From: Paenibacillus sp. OV219
Lineage (GTDB): Bacteria > Bacillota > Bacilli > Paenibacillales > Paenibacillaceae
Direction of reading: 5' to 3'
DNA: 64,000 nucleotides
Assembly: GCF_900110075.1 (NCBI RefSeq)
Contig: NZ_FOCJ01000004.1
Span: forward strand, 310,001-374,000
The notes beneath the pieces are model-generated. The model made no database searches. It was not told the DNA's origin and saw only the letters and a list, made by a program, of their open reading frames with translations. Shown here one piece after another: positions 50,615 to 60,945 of this stretch. Position 1 is the first letter of the stretch; each line of letters begins with the position of its first letter. Position numbers and translations under genes: made by a program.

Positions 50615-52819
50615 TTACATCGCATGACGTTTACGGAAGTCGACGGGTGATATGCCTTCAACTTTGCGAAAGACGCGTCTAAACGTTGCCGCATTCACGT
50701 AGCCGACATGCTCACCGACTTCCTGAATCGAATCCGGTTGCTCGAGCAGCCGCCTCTTCGCTTCGGAAATTCTTAGCTGTGACAAGTAATCAAGAAAATT
50801 CTCGCCAAACTCTTCTTTATACAGCTGGCTGATATATTTGGCGCTTATGCCGAATTTATCTGCCAGATATTCAAGTGATAGCTCCGGATTAGAGAAGTAT
50901 CGACCGATGTAGCCTCTAATTTCCTGCAAGAGCTGATGATGCATGCGCCCACTGTACAATTGGCCCATCTGATCGGCATACAACTGCAACGTCGCGTAGC
51001 AGAGACTTTGCAGCTCGTCTAGCGTATCGAACTCATCTATGATTTGGCGCAAGGATTCTGAGGCTTCGGACATCCAAACATCATAATAATCCTTAGAAGC
51101 CTGAGACAGCTGAAGATCCATATGTGCGACAAAATAACGGGACAGCTCGGCAATCTCACTCTTCGGCAAGTAACAGCTTCTCATACCGCTAAACATGGCG
51201 TCGAAGCTCTCCCGCCAGTTCTCTTCGTGAAGGCGAAAATGTTGGATAAGCCGATGGATCGCCTGCAGATGCGTATTTGTTGCTTTCACCGTCGCCACCT
51301 GCTGCGTGTCGCTGTAATGGATGACCCGGTTGTGGCCAAGAGCTGCCTTGAAAGTCAGCGCCTCCAATGCTTGTTTATTGGACACTCCCGCCAGCTCAGC
51401 GACTGCATCAGCCTCCCCAAGACCGATAGATACCGTGAAGGCTAAATGCTGATGGATCCACGTGGTAATACGTTCGCATATTACTTCTGCCTCTTCTTTC
51501 GAGGAATCCGGCAAAAACAATATGCCAGTCATTTGCAGCATGGATGTCCATTCAAGCCAGATCGGAATGTCGTGCTGTGTGAACAATTCATGTGTTGCGC
51601 TGCTGATGACGAATTTGAATAAAGACTGGTCGCGGCTCTTATACTGATTGAATACTTGCTCCGGTTGATCAATTTCGATAACGAATACCCGCTGCTTATC
51701 GTGCTGGGGCAACGCCGCTGGATCAATAGCTTCCTCCTGCACGCCTCTCTCGAGCTGCAGCAATTCCATGAATAGAGTCTTTCGCTTGCTGATAGCCGAT
51801 GCTTCGGCTTCTTTTCGAAACAGCTTGGTCTGCTCGGCAAAGTTGTTGATAGCCGTTTCGATGAACGTAAACTCATCCACCGCCAGCCTTCCCAGCGTCG
51901 GCTTTCCCGATCCGAATTGATCTTGAATCCGAAAAACGAGCTCTTCGATCGGCTTATAGTTTTTGCGAGTAATATACACAATGAAGACACTGCCAGCTAA
52001 GAAAATAATGAATCCCAGCACGAGCCATATACTCGATAAATGCGAAATCAAGGCAACTACCTTACCATTCACAACACCACTCTCAACCGTCCAGCCAGAA
52101 TATAGAGACGTCTGACTCGCCAGAACCTTACCTGATGTGTTCGTTTCATCTTGCATAAAAAGTTGCTGATTGCCGCGATCATACAACTGAACGAACGCTT
52201 GGTCTGGGTTGTACATCTCCTTAATCATCGCGCGAAGCGATGCCACGCTGACATTCACAACAATAAGTCCGTCCGCGCCGCTGCCAACGGAAACGCGATG
52301 AACGAGACTAATAACACTTTTAGGCTTCTGAGCGACCAGTTCATGATATGGACGAATCGAGCTCCACGTAGAGGTATGACTTTCTACGCTGTTCTGTTGG
52401 CTGCGAATGAACGCGATGTCTTTGAAATCATCCATCTTCGTTGTCTTCCCGCTGAAGACGATGCCGTCTTTGTAGCGTACCAAATAGTAGGAATCAATGA
52501 TCGACAGCTCATGCTGAATTTGCTGCATTCGATTGACGACCTGATAGTTTAGAAACACGTTATCATTGCCGTTTGCCAGGAAGAAATCGCTTAGCAGATT
52601 GCTGGATACCAGTTCACGAATCATCATCGTGTCCAGCGACTTTAAGCTGACATCGACCGTTTGGAGCAGCTGGCCTACAAAGACCTTACTGGCTTCTTTC
52701 GTATTGCGGTTATTTTGCTCGACGAGTGTTTGGAAGAAGACGAAGAAGAGAAAAGAAAACATAATAAAGAAGATTGGCAAGTAGGACCAAATCATTCTTC
52801 GCAGCCATGTACGGTTCAA
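50615..52819 (-). CDS. Membrane-bound AraC family sensor-regulator (one-component)
   Basis: 734 residues. Two membrane helices (~9-31 and ~270-292) flank an extracellular Cache-like domain. A HAMP-like stretch and a GGDEF-unrelated middle region follow (~330-600). The C-terminal AraC HTH pair reads LSLEYLADKFGISAKYISQLYKEEFGENFLDYL and IQEVGEHVGYVNAATFRRVFRKVEGISPVDF. It starts at TTG with AAAGGA upstream. This architecture senses an external signal and controls the linked importer. It lies directly upstream of the ABC operon, on the same strand. Confidence 0.9.
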   Translation of the reverse strand: MNRTWLRRMIWSYLPIFFIMFSFLFFVFFQTLVEQNNRNTKEASKVFVGQLLQTVDVSLKSLDTMMIRELVSSNLLSDFFLANGNDNVFLNYQVVNRMQQIQHELSIIDSYYLVRYKDGIVFSGKTTKMDDFKDIAFIRSQQNSVESHTSTWSSIRPYHELVAQKPKSVISLVHRVSVGSGADGLIVVNVSVASLRAMIKEMYNPDQAFVQLYDRGNQQLFMQDETNTSGKVLASQTSLYSGWTVESGVVNGKVVALISHLSSIWLVLGFIIFLAGSVFIVYITRKNYKPIEELVFRIQDQFGSGKPTLGRLAVDEFTFIETAINNFAEQTKLFRKEAEASAISKRKTLFMELLQLERGVQEEAIDPAALPQHDKQRVFVIEIDQPEQVFNQYKSRDQSLFKFVISSATHELFTQHDIPIWLEWTSMLQMTGILFLPDSSKEEAEVICERITTWIHQHLAFTVSIGLGEADAVAELAGVSNKQALEALTFKAALGHNRVIHYSDTQQVATVKATNTHLQAIHRLIQHFRLHEENWRESFDAMFSGMRSCYLPKSEIAELSRYFVAHMDLQLSQASKDYYDVWMSEASESLRQIIDEFDTLDELQSLCYATLQLYADQMGQLYSGRMHHQLLQEIRGYIGRYFSNPELSLEYLADKFGISAKYISQLYKEEFGENFLDYLSQLRISEAKRRLLEQPDSIQEVGEHVGYVNAATFRRVFRKVEGISPVDFRKRHAM

Positions 52820-52949
52820 AATAGCATCATTCCTTTAAAGGAAGTTTGCGCGTATTCATGGTGAGATTTCCGAATGTAACCGTATTCATTACTTCTCATT
52901 ATACTCGCAGCTGTAATTACCGTCCATGCAACTATTGGTAGTAATTGTA

Positions 52950-54578
52950 TCACCCTGCTCGAAAAACATATTTCGGGCCCTTCTCACCTGCAAGCTGAAT
53001 CAAATCATTGTCGCTCAGCTCATATGCCTTGTACGGGATCATCGTATTCCCATTTAACGTACTGCCGTTGCGGGAGCCCATATCCTTGGCTGACCAGCTC
53101 CCTTTGCTATTGATAAACTCAAGATGAGCTCTCGAAATGCCATGCGAGGAGTCTGCATATTGGACGCCTTCTGCTAATCTTCCAATAATAAAATGCAGCT
53201 GCGCAAGCCTAATCCTCTCGGCCCCTTCACCTAATTGGCGTTCAAGCCATGACGAACTGTCATTAGCGGTTACTGCTCCTCCTTTAGTAATTTGAGTACT
53301 TTGAGTACCTTGCCCACCGCCTAATAAAACCGTTGCATCACGAGATGCCGGTTGCTGATAAATCGGCTGATGTTTAGCGTTAATCTCCAGCTCATCCGGC
53401 TGCTTAGTGATAGCCAATTTCTGAGATAAGAGCGGAGCTTCGCCGCCTCTTACCACTGACTCCATATTAGCCAAATGCTGATGAACCGGCGTATTTTGCT
53501 TCTGTACTAGCGACGATTTGGATGTCAGCTTGCCGAGCAGCCGAGAGTCAGGAGTGAAGCTGTCTTCCTCCCCCCATTCACCTGGCTGGGCCCAGCCTGA
53601 TTCATGCTCAGTTGCATGACTACTCTTCTTCTGACGAAAGACTAACAGTATAGCAATCGCCAGTACACTCAATCCGCTGCTCATGAGCAAGCTTGTGCGA
53701 GATGGTGACGCCATATACAGATAGCGCCAAATCAAGCCATTCACGAGCACGAAGATCGCTCCAATAATCCACTTTGTTCGGGTGACGGACGCTTCTGCTC
53801 GCTCAGACTCCGGTAGCTGATCAGCCATCGGCAGCTCGTGCTCAAACTCTTCAGGCAAATGGGCTCGCGATGTCCTTGCATGGTTTACCGTTCCAAAGCG
53901 AAGAGGCTCAAGCCGTTCTTCTTCTTTAACAGTCTGATGCTCCTGCACGCGAACCGGCTCAAATTCAATCGCCTCTAATTCTCCGGTTCGCTCAGCCCGA
54001 TAACCGTCGCCAAGCAGCGATAACAGCGTCTGCCTCAGGCTTGTCCACGAAACATACTCATCTCGCAAATACTGAAACACGCGCTGAAGTCCCGCTCCGT
54101 CAGGCTGATCAATAACGCTGACAAAACGAACCGCCATCGCAAGTACAGCTTCTCCTGCCGATGTGACCATTCGCTCGCCTCGCAGCGGCACATACACAAG
54201 TGAAATATTTTCCCAGCTGTCGCCAATAAAGATGTATTGCTCATGCAGAAGGAAATTGTCCGCTCTCAGCATGTAATGCCGGCAGTCGTCGAGCGTTTCC
54301 ACAATAGCGAGGAGCACCGTATAGAATTCTTGCATAGATAGCTGCTGCGTCTGAAGCCGGTGGAGCATGATCCTCTTACCTGTAAATAGATATCTGAATG
54401 TAATTTGACCATCCATATCGATCCACTGCACAGGGAGCAGCATCGGAATTCGCTGACTCTGCAGCATTTGAATTTCCAGCTGGTCGAGCCTCTCCCTCGT
54501 TATTCCGGATTGAAGATCAACAATCAATTCATTGCCGCGTTTCATAGCAAAATCAATCTTTAGTTCATCCATCAGCAT
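52950..54578 (-). CDS. DUF6382 and FHA domain membrane protein of the Tad locus
   Basis: 542 residues. Residues 1-180 fit DUF6382 (MLRADNFLLHEQYIFIGDSWENISLVYVPL). Two membrane helices (~272-292, ~300-318) follow, then a polar linker and an FHA domain (~455-540): IIGRLAEGVQYAD, SSHGISRAHLEF, KDMGSRNGSTLNGN. The G-R, S-x-x-H and N-G residues that bind phosphothreonine are all present. It is the last gene of the Tad operon (21 bases after the prepilin peptidase) and may tie pilus assembly to a Ser/Thr kinase. No kinase gene is in the window. Confidence 0.88.
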   Translation of the reverse strand: MLMDELKIDFAMKRGNELIVDLQSGITRERLDQLEIQMLQSQRIPMLLPVQWIDMDGQITFRYLFTGKRIMLHRLQTQQLSMQEFYTVLLAIVETLDDCRHYMLRADNFLLHEQYIFIGDSWENISLVYVPLRGERMVTSAGEAVLAMAVRFVSVIDQPDGAGLQRVFQYLRDEYVSWTSLRQTLLSLLGDGYRAERTGELEAIEFEPVRVQEHQTVKEEERLEPLRFGTVNHARTSRAHLPEEFEHELPMADQLPESERAEASVTRTKWIIGAIFVLVNGLIWRYLYMASPSRTSLLMSSGLSVLAIAILLVFRQKKSSHATEHESGWAQPGEWGEEDSFTPDSRLLGKLTSKSSLVQKQNTPVHQHLANMESVVRGGEAPLLSQKLAITKQPDELEINAKHQPIYQQPASRDATVLLGGGQGTQSTQITKGGAVTANDSSSWLERQLGEGAERIRLAQLHFIIGRLAEGVQYADSSHGISRAHLEFINSKGSWSAKDMGSRNGSTLNGNTMIPYKAYELSDNDLIQLAGEKGPKYVFRAG

Positions 54579-54599
54579 CGTTTGTCCCTCCTCTCATTG

Positions 54600-55085
54600 C
54601 TAAGCCGGTATGAAATACCATGCCGTTATTACACCAGGCACGACCGCGATCATGAACGGAAAGCGCGTTCCTTCCGTCTTGCTCGTAACGAGCACGGATA
54701 CGATGCCTGACATCAACTTTCTCCCTGACGCCTTGTTGAAGGCAAGCATCAACGCGCCTAGCAATCCGCCGTACAGAATGGAATTCATCAGGACATAAAG
54801 AACATTCACCGCGCCAATCACCGCTCCTAGTGCTGCAAAAAACTTCACGTCCCCTGCGCCGATTCCGCGTAGCGCATATAAGACAAGCAGCGGCAGCAGA
54901 CCTGCCAGCCCGCCAACCAGCGCATAACCAGCACCAGCGAGCCCTTCTGCGATCAAGTGATACAGCACACCTGCTCCAAAGAACGAAGCGGTTAATGCAT
55001 TTGGAATGCGCATCGACCTTATATCGTTTACGAAAGCAGCGGCAACGAGCAGAACAACCATCGTGCTAACAAATACGCCTCCCAT
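54600..55085 (-). CDS. A24 family prepilin peptidase (TadV/CpaA)
   Basis: 161 residues with about five helices. The two catalytic aspartates are D21 in NDIRSMRIPN and the D of GIGAGDVKFF. This is the short form that lacks the N-methylation domain, as in TadV. It would cut the Flp pilin and TadE-like leaders before assembly. Ribosome site GAGGGA. Confidence 0.92.
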   Translation of the reverse strand: MGGVFVSTMVVLLVAAAFVNDIRSMRIPNALTASFFGAGVLYHLIAEGLAGAGYALVGGLAGLLPLLVLYALRGIGAGDVKFFAALGAVIGAVNVLYVLMNSILYGGLLGALMLAFNKASGRKLMSGIVSVLVTSKTEGTRFPFMIAVVPGVITAWYFIPA

Positions 55086-55104
55086 GCTTAGGTCCCTCTA
55101 TTCC

Positions 55105-56094
55105 TTAATCAGACTTCTTCTCTACGACAAAATGTCTCGCTGCTTTGCCCCCATCGCTGGAAGTAACAACGATTTCCCATACACCAGGTGTTGTGTTGCC
55201 CGAAACGAGCCAAGTCCACTCCGCCATACCATCGTCGCTCGCATTCGTATTACCCAGATGCTTCGCAACGCTTCTGCCACTCTTATAGATCACTTCGATA
55301 GACAGGCTTCTACCTGGTGTTGTCTTCACTACCACTCTTGCTTTATTGCCTCGCCTGAGAGGAGTTGGCTCCACGAGTACGATTTGGATCGGATCCGTAA
55401 GTCCCGCGGTGCTAGCATTGCCAGATAAAGACGGAGTCGGATCACTGACCCATACCCGCTCCTCCGCTTGCTCCTTGAGTACAATTGCTTTCTTGGTGAA
55501 AGGAAATCCCAGCTTGAAGGTGTAGGAAGCTTCGATTAGCATGAAGGCGTCCTGCTTGCTCTTCAAATCCGGCAGTGACAGCTTGCTGAGATGTAGCTGT
55601 TCCGGTTCAAGCACTGATGTGTCCGCCGCCCGGATCAGCAGCGGCTCGACAATCAAGCGGCCAATCTCTGTTGCAGCTGCATCTTGGACTGGCTTCCAAT
55701 CTCCGCGCAGCGCAGCCGCAAGTAGAGGTCCGGATGGCGACGGAAGCCAGCTCTCCAGCTTGTCTGCCACAATACTTATTCCAGGCAGCTCCGCCAGAGT
55801 CGAAGATTGTGAGTTCTCCTCTTCTGCTACTGCTTCTCCATCAGCATCATCGCTTGGAGTAAACTTCTCCATGGCGAGCTCCACAGGATGAATGTTCGCC
55901 GCGGCTTCTCTCACCGTTTGTGAGACGGCGCCATGAAGCGCCATCTGCACCATACTGAGCCGTATGAAACAGATCAGGAAAATGAACACCATAAGCACAA
56001 TCGGCATAATCAACGAGGCTTCCAGCGTTATGCTCCCGTGCTCACTCCGCCTCCGCTTATCCATAGGACCAACCGATTGTGCGGGTCGTTTCAT
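55105..56094 (-). CDS. TadE/TadG-like pseudopilin with Ig-like C-domain
   Basis: 329 residues. The N-terminal TadE-like segment is HGSITLEASLIMPIVLMVFIFLICFIRLSMVQMA (19-52). The last ~90 residues form a beta-sandwich: KARVVVKTTPGRSLSIEVIY, DGMAEWTWLVSGNTTPGVWEI. AAAGGG lies 7 bases upstream of the ATG. It overlaps the DUF5702 gene by 38 bases. Confidence 0.85.
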   Translation of the reverse strand: MKRPAQSVGPMDKRRRSEHGSITLEASLIMPIVLMVFIFLICFIRLSMVQMALHGAVSQTVREAAANIHPVELAMEKFTPSDDADGEAVAEEENSQSSTLAELPGISIVADKLESWLPSPSGPLLAAALRGDWKPVQDAAATEIGRLIVEPLLIRAADTSVLEPEQLHLSKLSLPDLKSKQDAFMLIEASYTFKLGFPFTKKAIVLKEQAEERVWVSDPTPSLSGNASTAGLTDPIQIVLVEPTPLRRGNKARVVVKTTPGRSLSIEVIYKSGRSVAKHLGNTNASDDGMAEWTWLVSGNTTPGVWEIVVTSSDGGKAARHFVVEKKSD

Positions 56095-58279
56095 AGCGAT
56101 TCCCTTTCACCTTCCCGTTCAAAATACCGCTCGCCGTGAAGCTCTTCATCAGCCCCGGCAGAAACCAGAGATTTACCGATGCCGTAAGCTCGCCTGTCAA
56201 TCCCGTAGATACCCGCGACAGGTCGGTGTCCGTGTTCTGCTCAATAACTGCAATTATTCTTGCGATTCGTGCCTCGCTGACGCCATGAATGATGAGAAAT
56301 AGCCGCAAATAATCCAAATAACTAAGCTCCGCCGGAGCGTATTTGGACAATGGGATGCTTCCCTTCTGAGCGAGTGTCGCCATGTCTGCCATCGCTTTTT
56401 CGATGCCGTACAGTACCGCAGCGGAGAACACGAGCAGTGGATGTCCAAGCGCACGGCATTCGATGAAGCCCTCCATCGTTCGCACGGCAAGTCTTAGTGC
56501 AAACAGTTCGCCGTAAGCAGCCGACACATTGGAGGCCGGCTCATGAAAGCCATAAAGAATATATTCCACTTCCTGATTCTCCAGTGCTAGCGCTTGGGAG
56601 AATGTCCCTTGCTGCCCATTACTCAATGCGAACTGCTTAGGATCAAAGGCTTCGAACCGATGCGCCACATACTCGTTAATGTAGAGCGGATCGCGGACAT
56701 CCTCCAGTAGATCTGCCATGCCGCTATAGATCGTCCCCACCGCGCTCATCGACTGCCTCACCGTCTCGCCGGAATCCTCTCCAAGCGACTCACTGCTAGG
56801 AACTTCAGACTGTGTAGCAGCTTGATTAAACTCCAAGTTGGCTTCCATTCGCTGCTTCACTTGTTGGAACGCATTACGGTTCTCCTCTTGATCGGGAGCA
56901 GACTTCATTTGCTCCAGAAACTCTTTGATTTCACCAAGCTTGCTGCTCGCAGCCGCCTCATTTGCTTTCCGCTCCCGGTCGCTCGCTTGGCGTTTCATGC
57001 GCTCCGACTCCCTCGATTGAATGATCGAGCCCGTCGCTCCATAGAGCTGCTTATAATCTTTATAGAAGCTCTGCAAGCTTTGGAGTGCTAGTTGCATGGA
57101 CGACAAAGATCCTTGCTCCGCAAGCGCTGAGCTAACAGAAGCTTTAAATGTTGCCGCTTGGTTGCTCACACGCTGAATAGCTCCTGCTTGCTGCTGCAGT
57201 TCCCCTTCATAGGCCTCGAACCAGCCAGCGTCAAGCACAAGCTCCAAGACAGCACCTCTTGTCTGCTGCAAATTACTCAGATCAGTCGAAGTCATTGAGG
57301 TCGGCTCGCGACCTGCGATCTCATTCTGGCTTACACGGTCATAACCACCGCCTGCTTGCGATTCGCTGATCTCGTCAGCCGCCGCTTGTATCGAAGCGTT
57401 ATACCGCTTCGCCTCTAGCAGTGCTTCCTGCGCTCGCTGCTCATACTCGCGATGGTGGCTAAGCGCCTGACTGCCGCTAGTAGCAATAGAGGTCGAGCCA
57501 GCCACGGCATTGTTTACATAAGCAGCTATCTCCGCTTGGTGCATTGGTTCTTCACCCTCTTCCAGCGATGCATCCTCGTTCCTCCAGCTCACATAATTCC
57601 CGTAGCCGTTAACAATGGATGACGCCGTAGATGAAATCAGAGCTGGCAGCCGCTCCGAAGCAGCGGCTGCGGCTTGCTTCTGAAAGGCAAGCACTTCATC
57701 AAGCCGCTTCTCCCGCTCCTCATATAGCTGCTGAACTTGCGATAGTAGCTCTACTGAGCTCGATGCTTCTTTCATTGCTCCAGCAATTGGCGCAAACTTC
57801 GAGGCGATCTCGAGCGTAAAGTCGATCGGCGCCTTATACTTCAGCTCCTCCAGCACCTGCCGTTTAAATACCGCATGATTGCCAAGCACTTCATAGCTGT
57901 CCACATGTGATGCTTCCGTCTTCATATCCAGTAATCTGAAGCTATCTGCTGTCTCCGCCGTCCAATTATGCTTTACAGCATGATCGAATAACTCCCCCCG
58001 ATCGGATCCGCCAGTGCCGAATAAGCCATATTGTTCATACAATCCAGCATCGTAGGCTGACAATGCTGAACGAATGCCAGACTGTGTGGCAAGCTCGGTC
58101 TGCCTCTCAAAAGCTGCGATTCTCGCAAAATCAATAAGCAAAGAAGTGAGCAGCAGCATCGCAGCAGTCGAAACAATTAAATAAAGGCTAACTGCGCCAT
58201 CTGCCCGCCTCCAGAAACGAGCAACTGAGTAACCGCTCAATCTCAATGCTGCCACCGCCCTCCCGCTCCCTTCGTTCAA
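56057..58279 (-). CDS. DUF5702 family protein of the Tad locus
   Basis: 740 residues. An N-terminal TadG-like helix (GAVSLYLIVSTAAMLLLTSLLIDFAR, ~28-53) is followed by a long Gln/Glu/Ala-rich, mostly helical part with coiled coils (~180-480) and a hydrophobic end (LSYLDYLRLFLIIHG). The family is found in Firmicute Tad loci; its role is unknown, perhaps a large minor pilin or assembly scaffold. The start is uncertain: TTG 58279, with GTG and TTG options further in. Confidence 0.8.
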   Translation of the reverse strand: MNEGSGRAVAALRLSGYSVARFWRRADGAVSLYLIVSTAAMLLLTSLLIDFARIAAFERQTELATQSGIRSALSAYDAGLYEQYGLFGTGGSDRGELFDHAVKHNWTAETADSFRLLDMKTEASHVDSYEVLGNHAVFKRQVLEELKYKAPIDFTLEIASKFAPIAGAMKEASSSVELLSQVQQLYEEREKRLDEVLAFQKQAAAAASERLPALISSTASSIVNGYGNYVSWRNEDASLEEGEEPMHQAEIAAYVNNAVAGSTSIATSGSQALSHHREYEQRAQEALLEAKRYNASIQAAADEISESQAGGGYDRVSQNEIAGREPTSMTSTDLSNLQQTRGAVLELVLDAGWFEAYEGELQQQAGAIQRVSNQAATFKASVSSALAEQGSLSSMQLALQSLQSFYKDYKQLYGATGSIIQSRESERMKRQASDRERKANEAAASSKLGEIKEFLEQMKSAPDQEENRNAFQQVKQRMEANLEFNQAATQSEVPSSESLGEDSGETVRQSMSAVGTIYSGMADLLEDVRDPLYINEYVAHRFEAFDPKQFALSNGQQGTFSQALALENQEVEYILYGFHEPASNVSAAYGELFALRLAVRTMEGFIECRALGHPLLVFSAAVLYGIEKAMADMATLAQKGSIPLSKYAPAELSYLDYLRLFLIIHGVSEARIARIIAVIEQNTDTDLSRVSTGLTGELTASVNLWFLPGLMKSFTASGILNGKVKGNRYETTRTIGWSYG

Positions 58280-58287
58280 CCGCTTAT

Positions 58288-59022
58288 TTACCGACCTCGT
58301 TCATCCAGTATCTGTCTTCCCTGTTCTCTCTCGCCTCTGTGTTCAGACCCGCCAAATCGGTCTGCATAATAACGGACCAAATCGACATTTCTAATGAGCT
58401 CCACCGGGTCCACAACAGCCGCGCTGCTCACCGTTTGAGGCTCCGAGTTCCCTTTCAATAGATCCAATATCGGGATGGACATAGGATGACGAAGCTTCAC
58501 AACGATTTCCTTCTCCAGTATCCCGGTAACAGAAATCTCGCCGGCAAGCGGCTCCATAACGTATCCTGCTCCAGATTTAAGCTTGCGCTCCGTGAGCGGG
58601 ATTGTACCATCCTCATTTCGTGATGACGGTACGGACGGTCCAATCTGTACAGCCACAGTCACTTCCTCTCCTTCACTTGCTTGACTTCCGCCACTGTTAA
58701 ACAGCGATTGCAATGCGCCATTCTCCGCCATCCGCCAGTACAATCCGTCATATTGACCTGTCAGACCCATCCCGCTCATCGCGTCTCGGTAGCTGTTATC
58801 AAAGCGAAAGGCAGTCCGTTCTGCGGCAAGCGAAGCATTCTTGTAAAGGACGACATGCTGGTAGGTGTACATGCTAAGCAGCAGTAACGCTAGGAGCGCT
58901 ATAAAAATCGAAGGAAAGACCACGCTCGCCTCCAGTGTAAAGCTGCCATCCTCCCTCTTTAGCAACTCCCGCCATGCACTCGTATTAGTTGAAGATCTCG
59001 TTCGCTTTTTCATCCGCGTCAC
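58288..59022 (-). CDS. TadE-like pseudopilin
   Basis: 244 residues. The TadE segment is DGSFTLEASVVFPSIFIALLALLLLSMYTYQHVVLYKNASLAAERTAF, followed by a soluble part. The start is a GTG at 59022 or an ATG at 59013; both lie within the end of the Flp pilin gene (38- or 29-base overlap), so translation is coupled. It is followed by the DUF5702 gene after 8 bases. Confidence 0.85.
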   Translation of the reverse strand: MTRMKKRTRSSTNTSAWRELLKREDGSFTLEASVVFPSIFIALLALLLLSMYTYQHVVLYKNASLAAERTAFRFDNSYRDAMSGMGLTGQYDGLYWRMAENGALQSLFNSGGSQASEGEEVTVAVQIGPSVPSSRNEDGTIPLTERKLKSGAGYVMEPLAGEISVTGILEKEIVVKLRHPMSIPILDLLKGNSEPQTVSSAAVVDPVELIRNVDLVRYYADRFGGSEHRGEREQGRQILDERGR

Positions 59023-59173
59023 CCATCAAGCTCTTCATTAATTCAATAATCCAATCCTTAAACAGCAGCGCCAAAATAATAATGACCGCAATAATCAGCA
59101 CGATCTCTAACGTGCCAATCCCTTCTTCTTCCTTCCAAAATCGTTGTATTGCTTGGCCTACATTGTTCATCAT
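58985..59173 (-). CDS. Flp-type pilin (Flp1/TadF-like)
   Basis: 62 residues: a short N-terminus (WKEEEGIGTLEIVLIIAVIIILALLFKDWI) with the pilin-like G-x-G-T-L-E cut site and one helix. Type IVb pilins of this form are the main pilus subunit. AAGGAGTG precedes the ATG. The next gene overlaps its end. Confidence 0.88.
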   Translation of the reverse strand: MMNNVGQAIQRFWKEEEGIGTLEIVLIIAVIIILALLFKDWIIELMKSLMGDADEKANEIFN

Positions 59174-59197
59174 GTAGTCACTCCTTCTCGTTATGAA

Positions 59198-60064
59198 TTA
59201 CCTTATTAATAGAATCGCCGGCGAAGCGACGAGCGTCATCAGAATAAAAAAAATACCGACCAGTGGGAACACCAGCTTCGACGAGGCTTCCTCGCCGCGC
59301 GCCCTTGCCACCGCTTTGCGCTTCTCCCAAATGGAGTACGACAGCTCCTTCAAGGAGAGCGCGAGTTTATCTCCACCACGCCTGTAATTGAGCAGCAGTG
59401 TCGTCGTAAAGAGAGAAACCTCCTGCACCGCGCATCGTCTACTAAGTAGCTCCAGTGCTGCTGCGAATGATTCACCGTTGCGCACCGCTTCATTCACCTT
59501 GCGCAGTTCAATGAGCAGCGGTTGATTCGCCTTCTCATCCCTTCGTTCCGCACAGCGCAGCAGTGCCCGCTGTATGTTCTCACCCGCTCCAATCAACAAC
59601 ATGAGCTTACTCATCACCTCTGGCAGCAGCAGCAACATGTCCTGTCTGCGCTTCTCGACTTTTGTCGTGGCATCTCTCCACTTCGCGGCGGGAATGACGA
59701 TCCCGAGCAGCAGCCCGATATAGAGCAGTGCTTGCTCACCGCTTAGAGCGCTCAGCCAAGCCGCTCCACAAACTGCGCCATAACCGGCCGCTGCCACTAC
59801 AGCTATGTAGCTATTCGTTGAATGGAGCGACCAGCTACTGCCGTGAAGGATAAACAGCTTGCTATGCAGACTTGCAGTGAGCGGCCCCATCCGGTCCAGA
59901 ATACCCGACCGTTGCAGCAGGAATAAGAACGGAGCTCTAACCAAGCGGTCGATCGGTTCTTTGGAACGACAACCCCCACCTCCATTTCCTTGCCGATCAC
60001 AGTAAATTACAACCGCTAGCCATGCTATAGACAGCACACAGCCGATTACATTTGATAGGACCAT
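59198..60064 (-). CDS. Tad secretion inner-membrane platform protein TadC
   Basis: 288 residues. The T2SSF domain (~115-275) has LLLPEVMSKLMLLIGAGENIQRALLR, then GESFAAALELLSRRCAVQEVSLFTTTLLLNYRRGG, then EEASSKLVFPLVGIFFILMTLVASP. Together with TadB it forms the platform under the pilus. GAGGAGG precedes the ATG. A TTG-start TadB gene ends 26 bases upstream. Confidence 0.92.
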   Translation of the reverse strand: MVLSNVIGCVLSIAWLAVVIYCDRQGNGGGGCRSKEPIDRLVRAPFLFLLQRSGILDRMGPLTASLHSKLFILHGSSWSLHSTNSYIAVVAAAGYGAVCGAAWLSALSGEQALLYIGLLLGIVIPAAKWRDATTKVEKRRQDMLLLLPEVMSKLMLLIGAGENIQRALLRCAERRDEKANQPLLIELRKVNEAVRNGESFAAALELLSRRCAVQEVSLFTTTLLLNYRRGGDKLALSLKELSYSIWEKRKAVARARGEEASSKLVFPLVGIFFILMTLVASPAILLIR

Positions 60065-60090
60065 CCCGGCCTCCTCAGCCTGAAGCTTGT

Positions 60091-60945
60091 TTACATGCGA
60101 ATATTCATAATCCTAATCATGAGTGCGTAGCACAGACCGAGTATCAGAAGTGCCGCTGTGAGCAGAACATAGCCTATCCCGCCATACAACGGAGCCATAT
60201 AATCAGGAGCTGCAAAACTCATGAAAGCAAGAAACACGAAAGGAACAGCCATCATAATGCGAGATTCGAATCGCTTCTGTGCGATCATAACGGCAATATC
60301 CTGTTGAATGTCCAGCTTCTCCCCGATCGTCTGCGAAGTTCGGCGTATCACTTCAACCAAGTCTCCACCGGAACGTTTGCATGTCGCAAACACATCGGCG
60401 AATTGTGCAATATCGTCCATACAAGCCCGCCTGCTGAAATCGAGCAAAGCCTGCTCAAGCGACTCGCCGAATGCCATTCGAGCTTCAATAATTTCGAATT
60501 CGATAAGAATGTCGGTTTGCGGATTCGGGTATAACAGCCGCAGGTCCGTAAGCGCCGTGACGAAAGCATTCTCGACAGATCTGCCGGCTGCCAGTGAAGA
60601 AGCGATAGAATAGAGCGCTTCTTTAAATTGCAGTGACAACCGCAGTCTTCGCCGAGCAAGCAACGATTGGCGGTGAAAACGTGGAGCAGCAATGCCCGCC
60701 ACAGCAAGCACGGCAGCAGCAATCATGGAATGGTAGAACAGGTACGCTGCTATAAATACAATCAAGTAGCCGGCGCATGCCGCGATATGAAATTCACGCC
60801 TAGTCAAATGATACTGATCATAACGCGGCAGCTTACCTGTCCCTCCCGCTGCCCTCGAGCTTCGCTCATCAACCGATTCCCCTGGCCAACCTAGCCAATG
60901 CAACCAACCGTTCCATCGGTTCTGCACCTGCTGCGCTCTCTTCAA
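60091..60945 (-). CDS. Tad secretion inner-membrane platform protein TadB
   Basis: 284 residues. Three or four helices and the T2SSF core: LQFKEALYSIASSLAAGRSVENAFVTALTDLRLLYP, FGESLEQALLDFSRRACMDDIAQFADVFATCKRSGGDLVEVI. It begins at a TTG that overlaps the TGA of the cpaF gene (CTTGA), so it is translationally coupled. Confidence 0.92.
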   Translation of the reverse strand: MKRAQQVQNRWNGWLHWLGWPGESVDERSSRAAGGTGKLPRYDQYHLTRREFHIAACAGYLIVFIAAYLFYHSMIAAAVLAVAGIAAPRFHRQSLLARRRLRLSLQFKEALYSIASSLAAGRSVENAFVTALTDLRLLYPNPQTDILIEFEIIEARMAFGESLEQALLDFSRRACMDDIAQFADVFATCKRSGGDLVEVIRRTSQTIGEKLDIQQDIAVMIAQKRFESRIMMAVPFVFLAFMSFAAPDYMAPLYGGIGYVLLTAALLILGLCYALMIRIMNIRM